Below are positions 1-12,600 of a stretch of 64,000 nucleotides of DNA, one piece after another (position 1 is the stretch's first letter; the number at the start of each line of letters is the position of its first letter). The notes under the pieces are model-generated. The model was not told the DNA's origin, ran no database searches, and saw only the letters and a program-made list of their open reading frames with translations. A program made the position numbers and the translations under genes. The DNA comes from Marasmius tenuissimus (lineage: Eukaryota; Basidiomycota; Agaricomycetes; Agaricales; Marasmiaceae): contig JAQOTA010000053.1 of assembly GCA_029532415.1 (NCBI GenBank), positions 6,262,001 through 6,326,000 of the forward strand. The letters are read 5' to 3'.

Positions 1-2407
1 AGCTCCCGTATCGCCGACGACATGAATAGTGCCAGTGACTCGGGATTTGAATTGTCAAGATTGATATCAGACTGTAGGTGATTGCTCATATAGGTCGATA
101 AAATTTCAATAAGACGTTTTCGGTCCCACAAGTGAGCAGAGTCCCAAGTGCTTGTGGAAATTGATACGATGGAGTCGAGATCTTTATCAGAGAATTTATT
201 CCTAGAGTTCCGGGCGTATCTCTTTCTCAGTCCCCTTTCGAGCTTGGAGAGTGTCAAGGGGAACAAACTGAGAATCATGACGTTGAGCCCGGGGAGTGGA
301 GCGGACTCTTTGAACGTTACTGGCAGAGTCATTGATGGTAAGAACATAAAACCCAATACTATCAAAACTCGTACTCACCCGACTGTTCCCACAACCTGCG
401 CAAACACTGTGGTAGATCTTTATGATCCTGTGGACGGAGATTTCCTGCGTTCATCAACACATGACTGCAGTGGAGAAGTTGGTTAAAGGCGACCATCTGT
501 CTCCGAGGCCCAGGAAAAGTCTGGCGTAGTGTCTGGTAGTGGGTGGACTTCTCCCTGCTTTGTGATGGGAGAACGGTCTCCATCCACTCCCCATGCGGTA
601 GATAGAGCCATTGATCGAAGACAGCCGGCATGACAAGGTGGGAAGGGAGAGTGCTCAGGATATTCTGGAGATGTGGGGTCATGATTGGACTGTCGCGGAG
701 CTCCCTGACAAGTGACCGGTATGCGTTAAGCTCATAGAAAGGAGGGCAAAAATCGATGTTTGAACGTTGGAGAATTTCAAGGCCGGTAGACAGCCAAGAT
801 GTGAAAGTACTGATTGTTTCATTGAGAACAGTGGTCGAGCGGTCTAAATCTACACAGGTTCTTTTGGAAACCAAGCCTTTCCAATGTAGTAGTCGTACCA
901 CTCGGGTAATGAAGCTGGAAATAGTGGGAATGAGCCTGGTGAGGCGGAAAATAGCCCATGCCTGTGGAGTCTTGTAAGGGCAGATATATTCCATGGGAGG
1001 TAGCTTCGTTATAAAATCCATAGGGGAGTATTGACGACATTTCCTGTCATGCATTCGCATTTCCCGGAGCTCTGGTGTAATCTGAAGTGCTTGTCGGATA
1101 ATATTGATACTAGGAACAATGGCCGTTCCCAAGAAAAAGGAACCGGCAAACACCACAACGACCAGGGCGATTACAAACGGAACAGGATGTCGCTTTCGCA
1201 ACAGCTCTAACAGTCCCGCTCAGAAAATGAAGAGGGCCAGCTCGAGCAGTGTTGAGAGGAAAGAGATGATTGCCCCAACGTGCCACCTTTTGAGGCTTTC
1301 GAGACGGAGCCACCAAAGTGCAAGCATTTCTGACGGAGTACCCGTACGGGCTTGTCGGCGGTGCTCTCGAAGCCAATGCTTGCACAGCAGTGCAAAAAGG
1401 GCGTCGACGAGGGAGATAATGAGGCTGAGAAACAAGCAAACATTGATGAAAACATCAGATGACGACACTTTGAACAGTGGCGCAAGGGAGATAGGCTCGT
1501 TGTTCATTGTTTGGAGAATCTGGCTCAGAAGTGCTGCATTCGTGTCCTCTGGGGCTGGTTCTAGCCACTGGTAAGATTCAATCACAAATGTGGTCACAAC
1601 CGCTGAGAACAGTCCAGCCTAAATTCCGGAAGGTTAGAAAACAATGTAGCTGGCATAGATATTGGCAAACAGGCTGCACCCACAAAGACTAGAAGTGTGT
1701 CAATGTCATCTGTCCATCCTCCGATAAACCCTTCATCCAGCGAGGTTACTTCCTTCATGATTACTTCCCAGGATCACTCAAGTGTTGGTTTCTCGGAGGG
1801 CTTTAACAAGTTAAATTAGCTCTTGGCTGATAGCCCCAGTGAAATACTTACTGTGGACGATGAGTCTATCGCAACTTTGTTTCCACCCATGGTATCGCTC
1901 TTGAAATCCGATGTCGTGTTCTTTCTCCCAGTAGTCGATGCCTACGGTGTTCAATGTCAAAGCTGTATATCAATGCGAGATTTTTGAAGACCTACCGAGG
2001 GGGTATCCCACTCTGAGAGTTGCTGAGCCGACAACTTGTCCAAGGGCTGCGATCCAGAGACGAAGTTAATGAGAGTCGGTTCTGAGGCACTAATGCCACT
2101 TACTGATTGGGCTGTTTCCTCATTCTCGTCTGGTAAGACACTAGATGTGTCCTCAAGACTCACGACGAGCTTCCCAATTTATGAGGCATTCAGCAGGGCA
2201 AACAAAAGACTATGTTGAGAACCTCACTTTGATCAAATTTTCAGCTGGCAATTTGTGTTCATCCAACGTCCACGCCGGCATGGGCTGCAGAGAAATGTGA
2301 ATAAGCGCATTTAATCGCAATACAGTTGCCACACTCACCTGATTCTTGTGAGGCTGTTTGGTTTCCGGGTATTTAACGGTGTATCCCGATGAGTTTTGTG
2401 ACTCCAT
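1..2407 (-). pseudogene. DUF6535 family membrane protein, broken by two TGA codons, partial at left edge
   Basis: Read from ATG at 2405-2407 leftward. The model has short leader exons (2407 down to about 1855), an exon ending in the LLVF motif at 1684, a 65-nt intron 1619-1683 (GTGGGT...TTTAG), then the core exon starting AGLFSAVVTTF at 1618. Another intron starts after EQSG near 375 (GTGAGT), and the frame then stays open to base 1. The core has IESYQWLEP, then membrane helices at about 1440-1500, 1225-1290 and 1110-1190, and the SPMDFITKLPPMEYICPYK block, all aligned with the intact paralogue at 34866-38059. Two in-frame TGA codons break it: 1774-1776 (where the paralogue has Glu in PLEESW) and 1220-1222 (where it has Phe in FLFFGGL). 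Both sit in otherwise well kept sequence, so inactivation looks recent. The molecular function of the family is not known to me. An unusual splice form avoiding the stops cannot be fully excluded. Confidence 0.75.
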
Positions 2408-5400
2408 ACTTGTGAGGAGAGGGGCAAAGAGGGTAACAGAGCGGTGATGGTGAGTATATGAGAAGCCTTTGTGATTCCAAAGACTCAGGGAGGTACTTAT
2501 AGGAGGAGTTTGAAAAATATTTCTGACTCCCCTGGGGAAGCACGAGGAATTTAAAGAAGGTGATCCGCCACTGTTGTCATCCAGTGTTTGAATCTTGATG
2601 CTGGGGGCCTAAGAAGTCAAGAATAGCATGACATGAGAAACGTCCCAAATTAGAGACTACAAAGGCGATTTTAGTTGGTACTTGAGAAAATGAGGCTTGT
2701 TGGGATCTGCACAACACCGGGACATCTCAAACACATTCCAACGCCCAAAGTCCCAACTCTAAATGAACAGGATGCTGTCAGTAGCATTTGAAACAGAAAC
2801 ATGCACAAACAGCATGCCCGAGTCTGCACGGCGGTTCCTTGATATGATAGGGCCAGGGTTTAACACTGAAGGCACACACCGTGTGAACAGACTGTGTGCC
2901 TAGCCATGTGAACAAAGAATCTTTGCGTCGACTTTGACTTTTGACAGAGAAAAAACATTGAAAGACTGTTTTTCTTTGTTCACTTTCAAGCCACTCGGCT
3001 CGGCACACAGCTGTTCACATGGTGCGTGCCTCCGGTGTAAGCAGGCTGAGCAGGATCCCAATCTGTCAGTGCGGAGTCAGTCACCAAAGTCTTCCGAGCT
3101 TTCAATAAAGCACTGCAGCAATCCACATTACTGTAGAAGCCATAACAATGGCCCATTTGAATCAATATACTTGCATGGGTAGCCTGATGAGCCACTACTA
3201 TCAACACAGATTGGATGAGAAACCACACCTCAGGCATAGAATTCATCTTCAACTCCAGAGGTACAATTGTTCCCCGTACTGTTTGTCCAAACAACCATAG
3301 TATATAGGATCCAAACTGGTCAATATTACATTATGTTGATTTTATCTTATGAACAAGAAAAAACTCGTCAGCAACACCCAGTCGCATTCGGAGTGAAAAT
3401 GCTGGTCAGCCATCATTGCCAAAATATATTACCGGTCTCTGTCTGAGTCAATCTTCACAGCCAAAGTCACCGAGTTTTGCCATCAATCTTTTGCATGACA
3501 TTGCTGATTTCAGATGTTGAGGGGTGCCTTTTGTCAGTGGGCTCCCACTCGAAGTCTCAAAAGATATGGCAGGATTAAGGGCAAAATAGATGGAAAGACC
3601 CGCCTCGTCACAAGTCACTAATCAATTTGGGTTTAACAGCACGATATCTGTACAAACTCAATGTTCCAAACTAGACCCAAATTGGGCGTGTCATTTTTGG
3701 TATCAACCAAAGACATTTTGATAGTCAAATTGCAAACTGATATAGGTAATAGTTGGTTTCCCGTGGTTCCAAACTTATCGATGCTATACTAGGCCCAGTA
3801 GCCTCAGCGGCCAATTTCAGAGAACGTCAAGTTCAACGGCACCTATCATGACTGGATGGTAATGTTGGTGATGGCGGGGAATGGATCACAGGGATAAAGT
3901 TGTCCTCAGTATTGAGGGTGTAAGACATCTATGATCTCCCTATTGCTGTTGGTATTGAGGAGGTGCTCATTTTTGTGTTGGATTACCAAGACAGTTCCCG
4001 CCCCACAGATCTTTCATGCTTCAAATGCTTGTGTTGCTCAATATGAATTAGGTGCCTTCCGAACACTTACTGACCATTATTCTCAGCCTCAGGCAGGCAT
4101 CGAAAGGGTGCCAACCCGTGCCTGATTCTGACAAAGTGATTGGTCAAGTAGAAAACTGGGGTGAGAATCCAGAAACCTTGCCGCCAGGAATCTAATAAGA
4201 GGCAACCTGGAAGGCTGAAGGTACTTGCAACTCATTGAGAGGATAAGGATAGGTCCAGTGTGATAATACTATCATCATTATTATTAGGCAATCCATCTCA
4301 TGTTTGGACCCTGCAGGATATTGAGACATGCAAGCTGTACATTTACTAATATGTGCCTACTGAATGTAAAATAGAGTATGCAGAATGACACCATTACAAA
4401 GCCATCTCATTGGCAACAACTCATGATCTGATTTTAACTTGTAACTTCCTACAGACAAGTTTTGTAGCCCTTTCTGTCTGACTAAGTTTACAAACTACAC
4501 TTATACCAGCAGTCTCCGGGACTTACTCCACGGCAAATATGATAGATTGAGAATTTTTTGTATGGTAATATCCAATACAACAAGTTCTGGGCACTTCCTC
4601 TGCCCTCTCACGAGCACTAATAACGAAGCAAACTCTTTTGTGCCTCAGACAACTTAAGGAGATAGTCCTCGGAGTACAATCTTTTTTTGGATTCTAGTGT
4701 GAAACCCACTCCTCACGACGGATATACCACAGAGGTGCTACAATTTTCGGCAACTCTCATGTCTCAGGCCTCGAGTACGAGGTGTGCTCTTGCTTACTCT
4801 GAGCCAGATGTGTCCCATTTGCCTTGGCTTTCTTCGGGACTGAATCCTAGCCCGTAAAACCGATTCCTTGACTTTTTCAGGGACTCAAACTCACTGTGGA
4901 TTATCCACACTATACACACAGAGTGAATTGGAAGACCCTCTGGTACTCCCTTTCAACAAGAAAATTTGATTAGGGTTCTCCCGTCAACCAAACAAATTGA
5001 GAACAAGGAAAGACGAGTCAAATATTGAATTAATCACCGTACTCCCAATAGTTCTGACACAGGTACCTAATCTTGAGATTCTTGTTACATATGGCTTATT
5101 GGGTGCCTGCTGGACATCTAGCGGTGGAATTGAAAAATACTGGGTGTTCAATTTTAAATACCCTCACTTGAATTTCATTCGGATGCTGGAAAACTAGGTT
5201 TGATTTTGATCTCGATTCTCCCGAGGTCCAGTAAAGGTTGAAGTCTAAGTCAGTTCAAGGATGAAGGATGGCTGGGCATGCCGTGAAGACGGTAGTGGGA
5301 ACAAATTTGTGGCAAGGTGAAAGAGGGGTGGATGGATGAGTGATGGCAATTTCAGAGGAAGGAAGTGAGAATGTAAAAACGATGGTGCCGTATCACCCCC

Positions 5401-6060
5401 ATGGGTCACCTTGACGGTGGTTGATTGATGGCAAAAACTTATTTAGGGAGAATTAAACATAACTTCCATGGCCTATGCAGGAGATATTCAATTCAAACTC
5501 AATTCATACAGGAGAGAAATCAGATAGAAATACCAAATCTGGCATTTCTATCATATTTCCACTTATTTTCGGTACCAAGTATCTCTTTCCTTCATTTTGC
5601 AACTTGTGCTAAGATCTCCCCAAATAAAGTTCAGTGTCAATCTCAAATACCCCTCGAAACTTATGTGATCCTGCACCCAGTTTCATCAAGGTTTCATTGA
5701 TATTGAATTTCAGATTGGAACATTGTGAACTCACTGTGTACTTACTTGTATCACATGTTTGATGATGCCGAGGGTGGAAGCATTGGCAAGTGAGAGGATT
5801 TGGGAAAGTATGACCCAAGGATCTCAATTTGTTCGATAATGAATAACTATCCCACTCCTTTTTATCAAAGATAAATACCAGCTTGCTACGAGAGCTTCTT
5901 TGCTGATAGTGGTGACAACGGTCTTTTTCTCATTCGGAGTCATGATGAAGCTGAAGTGGTGATGGTAAAGTTGTTGTCAACATTGTTGGCAGAAAGGCGG
6001 AGAAACTTTGGATAAAATGTTGTTTGGGCGCTTGTCAAAAAGCTGGATTGGCACCTGAGA
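2408..6060. other. Gene-poor stretch without a recognised gene
   Basis: Apart from the hairpin at 2859-3040 I recognise no gene here. Open frames are short and match nothing I know. The base composition looks more AT-rich than the flanking gene regions, with many short A/T runs between about 3300 and 5900, as in decayed transposon DNA. The first 100-200 bases are the likely upstream region of the DUF6535 pseudogene. Confidence 0.5.
2859..3040. repeat. Imperfect inverted repeat (hairpin), about 60-70 bp arms
   Basis: The left arm 2859-2919 and right arm 2972-3040 are imperfect reverse complements around a loop of about 50 bases. Shared blocks, read on the left arm, are GGCAC(A/G)CACC, TGTGAACAG, CTGTGTGCC, AGCC and GTGAACAAAGAA. 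The right arm carries about 9 extra bases near the loop. No coding frame explains the symmetry. It could be a small MITE or a transcribed hairpin; I see no obvious target-site duplication. Confidence 0.6.
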
Positions 6061-7640
6061 TTTTCTTCTTTGGTTTTCTACCATCACCATTCCTCAGCGA
6101 CGGTATGCTACCTTGGCCTCATCACAACTCATCATGCATACTCACACAACACTCACCGGCGCTGCTCAGACTGTAATCAAGAGAATCACATAAACAAGTC
6201 TTTAGTCAGGTCGAAAAACGGCAATCAATCTCAAACATCGCTGTCAAGAACACATAGGAAGACTCAACAGTTATGGACGGTTGGAAAAGGCAAATCAAAA
6301 GCTTGGGGGGCGGTGGCAGCCTTTTGTTGGGTATTGGCATCTCAGGTGTGTCAACATTCTCTGGTACTTCTTGAAACTGACCATCAGACCAAATCACACG
6401 TTCAACAAGTTTGTGAACTAATTACCCATGCAGGACAATCTAAGATTGTTACTGCCAACAACATACCCAAGCCATCAAGAGAGGAAGATCTATGGTCAAG
6501 TCTATCACAATGCTGGTGCGTGTTTCGTTTTGCATTCCCTTGTTCACAGACTTATAATCATCTTATGCAGGTAATGACATATCTGGTTTACTGGTTCAGG
6601 GAAGATAGTGAGATTTGCTGTGGAAAAAGTTGGTTTGGCGAAAGTCATGTCAATCCTACTGGCAAAGAAGAGGACGAATACGGTGCTTCAATGGTAGCCC
6701 GAGCAGCATTGGTACGCTTGAAGTTCCCTAATATCATCGACTCTATCTAACAGTCATTGTTTCTAACACTGACAAGACCAACCACAAGAATAAAATGAAC
6801 TGAGAGAAAGAGATAAAACACAAGTCGTCAACTATGAGCATGCCCTTTGGCATTCATCCTTACTGCGTTAGGACAAAATACATTGGATGTGGCCCCTGCC
6901 CTCCTTGTGCATACTGGTCAATCATCCAAGCTCAAGGAGAAGCCAGGTTTTGGGTTGGAGTATGTCTATTGGAGAAACCAGAAGAGGCAAGAAGCTTGCG
7001 GCTCGGGCTATCAGAGAAGACATGGAGGTGAATTCACAAACCAAAGAGCCACATCAGATCCTTGCCATTCTATGTGGGCATCGATACCTCTCACAACTCT
7101 CCAGAAACTTGGCAAGTGGGCTTACGAATGGACAACGCCACCCCCAGGAGGATCTTTCAGATCTTTTCTAGAGGACTAGTGGTGACAGGACGTGCTTTGA
7201 AGGTCTATATACTCCATCTCTGAATGTTTCACGCCGGGTGATCTGAATGCAACCTTCTCTTTGCGAGTTTTAGCTGTTTCAGAGACTTGCTTGCCAGGTT
7301 GAGCCCCCTTTGTCTGCCGACTATATGTGCGGTTCTTATTGCTCACAGATAGATTACATGCTTGCCGACTCTGGGTGTACTCTGGACGACTGTCTGCTCA
7401 AGGTTGTCAACCTTTTCAAGTGGTCTCCCCAGTTTTCCAGTACTTCATTGGAATATACCTCTATCTTTTGTCAGTCGCGCGACAATCTTGTCATGAAGAC
7501 GCCACTTTTCCCTCCACCATTTGCTCACATGATTATCACATGTTCTTTTCTCATGGTCACTTACTATACATCTTTCTTTCTCACAATTCGCTTTCTTAAT
7601 CCACCATTGCGCAGCCTTAACCCACATCGCGCAGCCATCC
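6061..7640 (+). other. Unrecognised, possibly degenerate coding stretch
   Basis: Several overlapping open frames occur on the plus strand (226 codons at 6070-6750, 110 codons at 6847-7179), with GT-AG-like signals near 6512 and 6570. None matches a family I recognise, and no single splice pattern gives one long coherent protein. It may be a decayed gene or transposon. Confidence 0.2.
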
Positions 7641-7653
7641 CATTATCTCATAC

Positions 7654-7704
7654 TGACTCATTTCTTACTCATCCTTGACTCATACTTACTCATACATGAC
7701 TCAT
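7654..7704 (+). promoter_or_regulatory. Array of five T(G/T)ACTCAT octamers, about 11-bp period
   Basis: TGACTCAT occurs at 7654, 7676 and 7697, and TTACTCAT at 7665 and 7686, so octamers start 11, 11, 10 and 11 bases apart. TGACTCA is the core site of fungal Gcn4/AP-1-type bZIP factors (established knowledge). A TATATAA lies 40 bases downstream at 7744-7750. It could be a helically phased upstream activating site, perhaps in an LTR promoter, or only a degenerate 11-bp tandem repeat. Confidence 0.4.
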
Positions 7705-7743
7705 AGGTAGCCACTCCAACTCCAGCTCTGACTGTAGGATAGG

Positions 7744-7867
7744 TATATAAGCTAGCTAGTCTTCACCTGGTCCCTCATCTTGACCTCTTGTCATTGGGAC
7801 CAGGTGAGTAGTACAGTCTCCTTCGCTTTCCTCCTCTACAATAGATCTAACTTGTCATTGGGACCAG
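7744..7867 (+). repeat. LTR-like promoter block with inverted and direct repeats
   Basis: TATATAA at 7744-7750 is followed by a perfect 11-bp inverted repeat (CACCTGGTCCC at 7764-7774, GGGACCAGGTG at 7796-7806). There is also a 17-bp direct repeat, CTTGTCATTGGGACCAG, at 7787-7803 and 7851-7867. TATA, short repeats and lack of a gene downstream suggest a solo or decayed LTR, but I cannot find paired TG...CA ends or a target duplication. Confidence 0.3.
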
Positions 7868-8385
7868 TTTCTGCCTTATCTCTGTCTGAGTCAAGCCCGC
7901 TGCTCTTCTCCAAGCTTGCTATCACTGCTCTCTGCCTTTGCTGTCTCCGATAGACACTCAGCACTTTGTGACAGATCTCCCTTACCTGCAGAAGCATTCG
8001 TTCAGCAGCGATCAGTGCTGTTCTTCTCGATGTCATTGCCCCATGAGTACCATTGTCCGAGCCTAAAGCTCCTCCCTCTTTTCCATGCGTCCATAGTAAC
8101 GGCTGGTCGTTCAACTGGCTCTGTCCCCTTGTTGGGGTCGGGCAATGGAGAATTATATAGCCTCAAATCACTCTGAATATCTGCTTCTCGATGTCAAAGC
8201 TCGTACAATGCTGTAGGCCTAACCTGTTTGTGGATACCGCCGTTCGTCTTCTCGTCGCGCTTGCTTGAGCCTTGAACCGGAACATGTCGCTATCATATTC
8301 GCTATCACTCATGTACTTACATTGAATGACCACGACTGTTCAATCTATCCCGTATCAAACTCGTACCAAAAGGGCTCTGCGTTCG
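7868..8385. other. No gene recognised
   Basis: Only short frames without a recognisable family. This is the region downstream of the SDR gene and probably holds its 3' UTR. Confidence 0.4.
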
Positions 8386-9607
8386 TTACTTGTTGCCCGC
8401 ACTCTTACCCGGATGGGGTCGACTGTTATTACCTGCCGTTGTTCCTCCGTCGACAGTCAGTACAACACCCGTTGTATACCTGGCTTCGCGACTTGCAAGG
8501 TACAAGATAGCTTCCGGTGTGTGCATCAGCAAAGTTTGAGTAGTTTGAACCTCTCGACAGCTCACCATGCGCAATGTCCCAAGCTGTGCCTTCGATTTGG
8601 AGGAGACTTTGCTCCACCCGAGCTTGACGAATTTCATCTGACATTCCGTTAGGGCCTCGAACCTGTTGGGATCCAAGATGTGAACAAAGTGCACTTCCAG
8701 GTTGACGACTCGGCTACACTTACCATCGGTGTATACACCATTCCGGGAGCGACACAGTTGACTCTTTTTTGCCGACTTCTCAGACTGGATATATTATGGG
8801 CTACAGGAGGCCTCCACTCACCGAATTTTCTCAGGACCATGTTGAGCCGCCATTGCCCGAGTCAGTTGAGGGATGGTTCCTTTGCTCGTGGCATAGAACA
8901 ACGACGGGTTTCCTCCGATCACTGAACCAAACCTCGTATAAGCCTCAATCATTTTCTAAAGGTTGGAATTTGGACTTACGTCCGCTTACACTCGAGATAT
9001 TCACGATGGCCCCGCCCCCTACTTTTCGCATCTCAGGTATCACAAAACGAGACATCATCACCATACTTTTGACCTATTCACAAGTCCTTCAATCCACAAG
9101 CAAATCAACGAGAAAGTCATAACACTCACATTAATTCCCATCGCCGCGTCCCACTCATCCAAATCAACATCAACCGCATTCCCCTTCGGCCCCGAAATTC
9201 CAACTACATTCACCAAAATATCGACTTTCCCAAAGTTCTCTACGGTCTTCTCGACCGCTGCTTTGCATGAAGCTTCGTCGGAAACGTTGCATTGGATTAC
9301 TTCGGAGACTCCACCCTCGGCGTCGATCATCTGTTTGGTCTCTTGCGCGGCTTCGAGGTTGCGGTCCAGTAATGCGATTTTAGCTCCTTGTCGTGCCAGA
9401 ACAATAGAAGTGGCTCGCCCATTTCCAATTTCGCCTGGTGGAGATCGTACTTCAAGTTGAGTACCGTCCCAACGAGTTCAAGTAACTCACCTACTCACCT
9501 GGTAGAGACGAACCGGCGCCAGACACAATGGCTACGGCCTCGTGGAGCTGAAAGGGTGCTGGTGGAGAAGTCATGGAGGTGAAAGGGAAAGAAGCATCGT
9601 CGGTCAT
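8386..9607 (-). CDS. Short-chain dehydrogenase/reductase (SDR), spliced
   Basis: NAD(P)-dependent oxidoreductase of the classical SDR type, probably cytosolic; substrate unknown. Exon 1 starts at ATG 9607 and ends ...VSGAGSSLPG. Splicing at GTGAGT restores GEIGNGRAT, so the cofactor loop is a stretched G-x-G...GxG as in one fungal SDR branch. Following exons give LLDRN, CNVSDEASCKAAVE, VDILVNVVGISGP (NNAG box reads NVVG), SRFVIPEM...IVNISSVSG (catalytic Ser), SLFYATSKGT (YxxxK), VNCVAPGMVYTP, WDIAH and YLASREARYTTGVVLTVDGG. The stop is at 8386-8388. About six introns, each GT-AG with compatible phase; no stop or frameshift seen. An in-frame ATG further upstream near 9680 would add a leader but looks less likely. 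It resembles FabG-type oxidoreductases, but the true reaction cannot be told. Confidence 0.85.
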
Positions 9608-12600
9608 CGCATTCACATGGGAACGACCTTCGTGGGAGTGGCTACTGGGAAGTGATTCGCCCAACTCGTGAGCAGGCATCCCGTGATCTATTCTAAGCTT
9701 GTGCAAAAATCCAAAAATAGACAGAAAGCGTACAGAGGTGCGTAGAGTTACTTGTCTTAAAGCCTTTCGGGACAAATTCGAGTACAGGTTTTAGTTTCCT
9801 TCATAGGCTTTCTCTCAAGTGAGACTTATCCCGAGTTAAGATCATCTGCGACTTGACCGTGACAACTGGAATGACAACATATAGACCAATGACAATGAGA
9901 AGCGTCCACACACCACTCCAGTCAATCTACTCGAGACAGGCACACGGCACACAAGGACTGCCATACCAAACGTACGATTTTTGACGTACTCTGCCTGGTG
10001 CCAGTAGTCAACGCACATCTTTCTTCTACCATGAACGAGTGTTTGCCTTCGCATGAAAAAAACTGGCGTCGTGGTGGCCAAGTTGTGAGATAGGATGCTT
10101 AATAAACACTCATTTCGTCTGGACTCCAACTACCACTTCGCAAAAAACTATGATGACCTCGACGACCTTCACCACGATCTCCTTTTGTAGCTGTACAACT
10201 CTCTCAATTTTCTCTCGAATTCGAATTATCGTGTGTATCGCGCTAAAAGAAGAGGAAGAGTAGAACTGCCAGCCTCAATAATATTTTTTACTCCCATTCT
10301 TACATCCGGCGCACGCTCAATTATTTGCCCATAATCTTGCCACACAAATGAAGAGAGTACGGAAAGTACGAGTCTTTTCGATCACATCTGTCCCCTCTAC
10401 AATCAATCTGGAACTCCAAGCTTCAAACACTTCTCGAGCCTCGTCGACCTCAAACAATGTTTTAACTTGAAGTCGATATTCATGGCTGGAATCGTCGGAT
10501 CGTCAGGGAGTTGAGAAGTGGGCAAGTGGGTGATACTGTTGGCGGGACGACGAACGCGTTTCAGTCGCAAAGGGCAACAATATGTGCGCGAGTTGACATC
10601 AAAAATCCCGCGGTGTATCTTTGGCGAGCTCAACACCACTACCTGGCTTTTCCACTGCCGCCCTAGGCTTAACCTCAAACATCGTGGCTCCTTGAGGTGG
10701 CACGTGTACTGATTTAGTCTCCGTAGAAATAGGCAGCCCTTCGTAATGCCCGCAGGAGATCCCCCAGAGCCCAGGCTAATAGCTCGCTCGTATGAACACG
10801 AGGGTCTAATTCATTCATTGAGCCAATCATTCTCATACGGGCATGCGTTTTATGCTTGTCTAGTCATGATCGGATTGAGAGATTCACACAAAGCACCCGC
10901 AGCCGTGATTTTTGGTATTCCTCGCCAGATGTTATGGACGAGTACTCCTGGCTCCATGATCCGAGCTCCCATACAAAAGCAAGAACGACATTCGAAATTG
11001 CCCAGACGCGTCAATCTCAAACTAGAAAAAACTGTTCAGCTGAGTTGACTCATACGCTCCTCATTCCGGGATTGTAATTGATCTGGGAGAAGCTCGGAGA
11101 CAAAGAAGGGGTAGAAAACGAGAAATGCACGAACCCAATTTATCTCAACTTCCGACCGCTCATGAACATTCTTATAACAATTGATCAAGCATCATGCAAA
11201 ACATGACCATCTGTTATATTGTGCAGATCACTTTGCCCGCAACGGTCCCGGCGATATTGTCAATCTTTACCTGACGTGGGACTAGTCCTTGCTCATCCTC
11301 TTGAGACAAAGTTTATGAACTGCTATGCTCGAGCTCGATTGTAGTTCATATGCGCCATAAAATCATCGTTCGGTCGACATAACTGAAAAGCTAAAGCCCT
11401 CGACCGAGAGGGCGCATCAAATGAGCCTTAACATACAACCCTCTATGTCCCCTTCGGGTATCGAACCAGTGACTTCGAATTGGCGATCGTTTCGGGAAAA
11501 CCACGGTTGACAGCTTGAACTCACACCACAACGGCCTGTACCAGTGAGGGACGAGCGTACACGTTAAATGTGGTGGTGGAATAGAAATAGACGGTGGGAC
11601 GATAGGAAGGAGTAATGATACTCCAAGTACCCTGAACACAAGGTGATCGGAAAGGCTCAATGTAGGCAACGAAGGGCAGTTGATTTGGGTAATATTGAGG
11701 CTTCTTTCATGATACAGCTTCGACAGGAAGATTAATCAATAAGTGTAGCAAGGCTGAGCAACGACCGGGAGCCTAGATCGGTGCTCGAAGTGATTGTGGA
11801 AAAAGAAGGACGACTTGATTTGGAGCCTCGTACGGCATATGCCGAGCAGCGATGCGGCCAGTTGTGTCTACTGACGTTCTTCCTTGGTGTTTCGACTCGA
11901 TGCTAGCTCTCTTATCCCCCCCCCCTACCAGTAGACTGGCTATATGGCTTAATACAGTCTAACGAAGTCCTCAAATAAGAAGCATACATTTCGTTTTCAT
12001 CAAGTTCAGTTCATGTCGAGTCTCTTTTCGGATGATCTCGAACGGCCTTTGAAGACAATTTATACCGTTACTCGTTCGTGCCCGGTCTCTTTCTGAGCTT
12101 TTCAGTTTGAAAATGAAAAAGGGGGCCGGCGAGATAAACCCACTGCCTGAAGTTGCGAAGCGGTAACAAGGTGCCTTCGGTTGTGGTCAGACCGTATCGG
12201 ATCCACAAGACCCCCGATCTGCTGTACTACGACGGACCTGTTTTCGCACTGCATGTATGCCGCTTCTAAATGGGTACACTCAAAAAAGCCATCATTTTGC
12301 TGAATCTGTATGAACCAGAGCACACAGAGATAGGGAGCTGTTCTTTGCCTCCTTTGTATCGCCGAAGCAACTATCAGTTCGGGTCCTATCAAGCCTATCG
12401 AGCTCGACGAAGAAAAATAACAAGATCAGATGCGATTATTAAGAACTCAGTTCACTGTAAATTTCCTGTGCTTCTGCACGTTTCTGGAATCCATGACTAC
12501 ATCAGGCTCTCAGCATTGAAGAGGAATGAACGTTCCCCCACTATTAGAAGCACTGAACCTATTCTACCTCCAGGATGTCTCCTAACTCATCATATACGCT

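Noticed and set aside
6070..7179. Open frames of 226 and 110 codons as genes
   Set aside because: No family resemblance, no coherent splice model and low-complexity residues; listed only as an unrecognised stretch.
11425..11475. tRNA-like GGTTCGATACC on the minus strand
   Set aside because: The surrounding bases do not form the T-stem or an acceptor stem; chance match.
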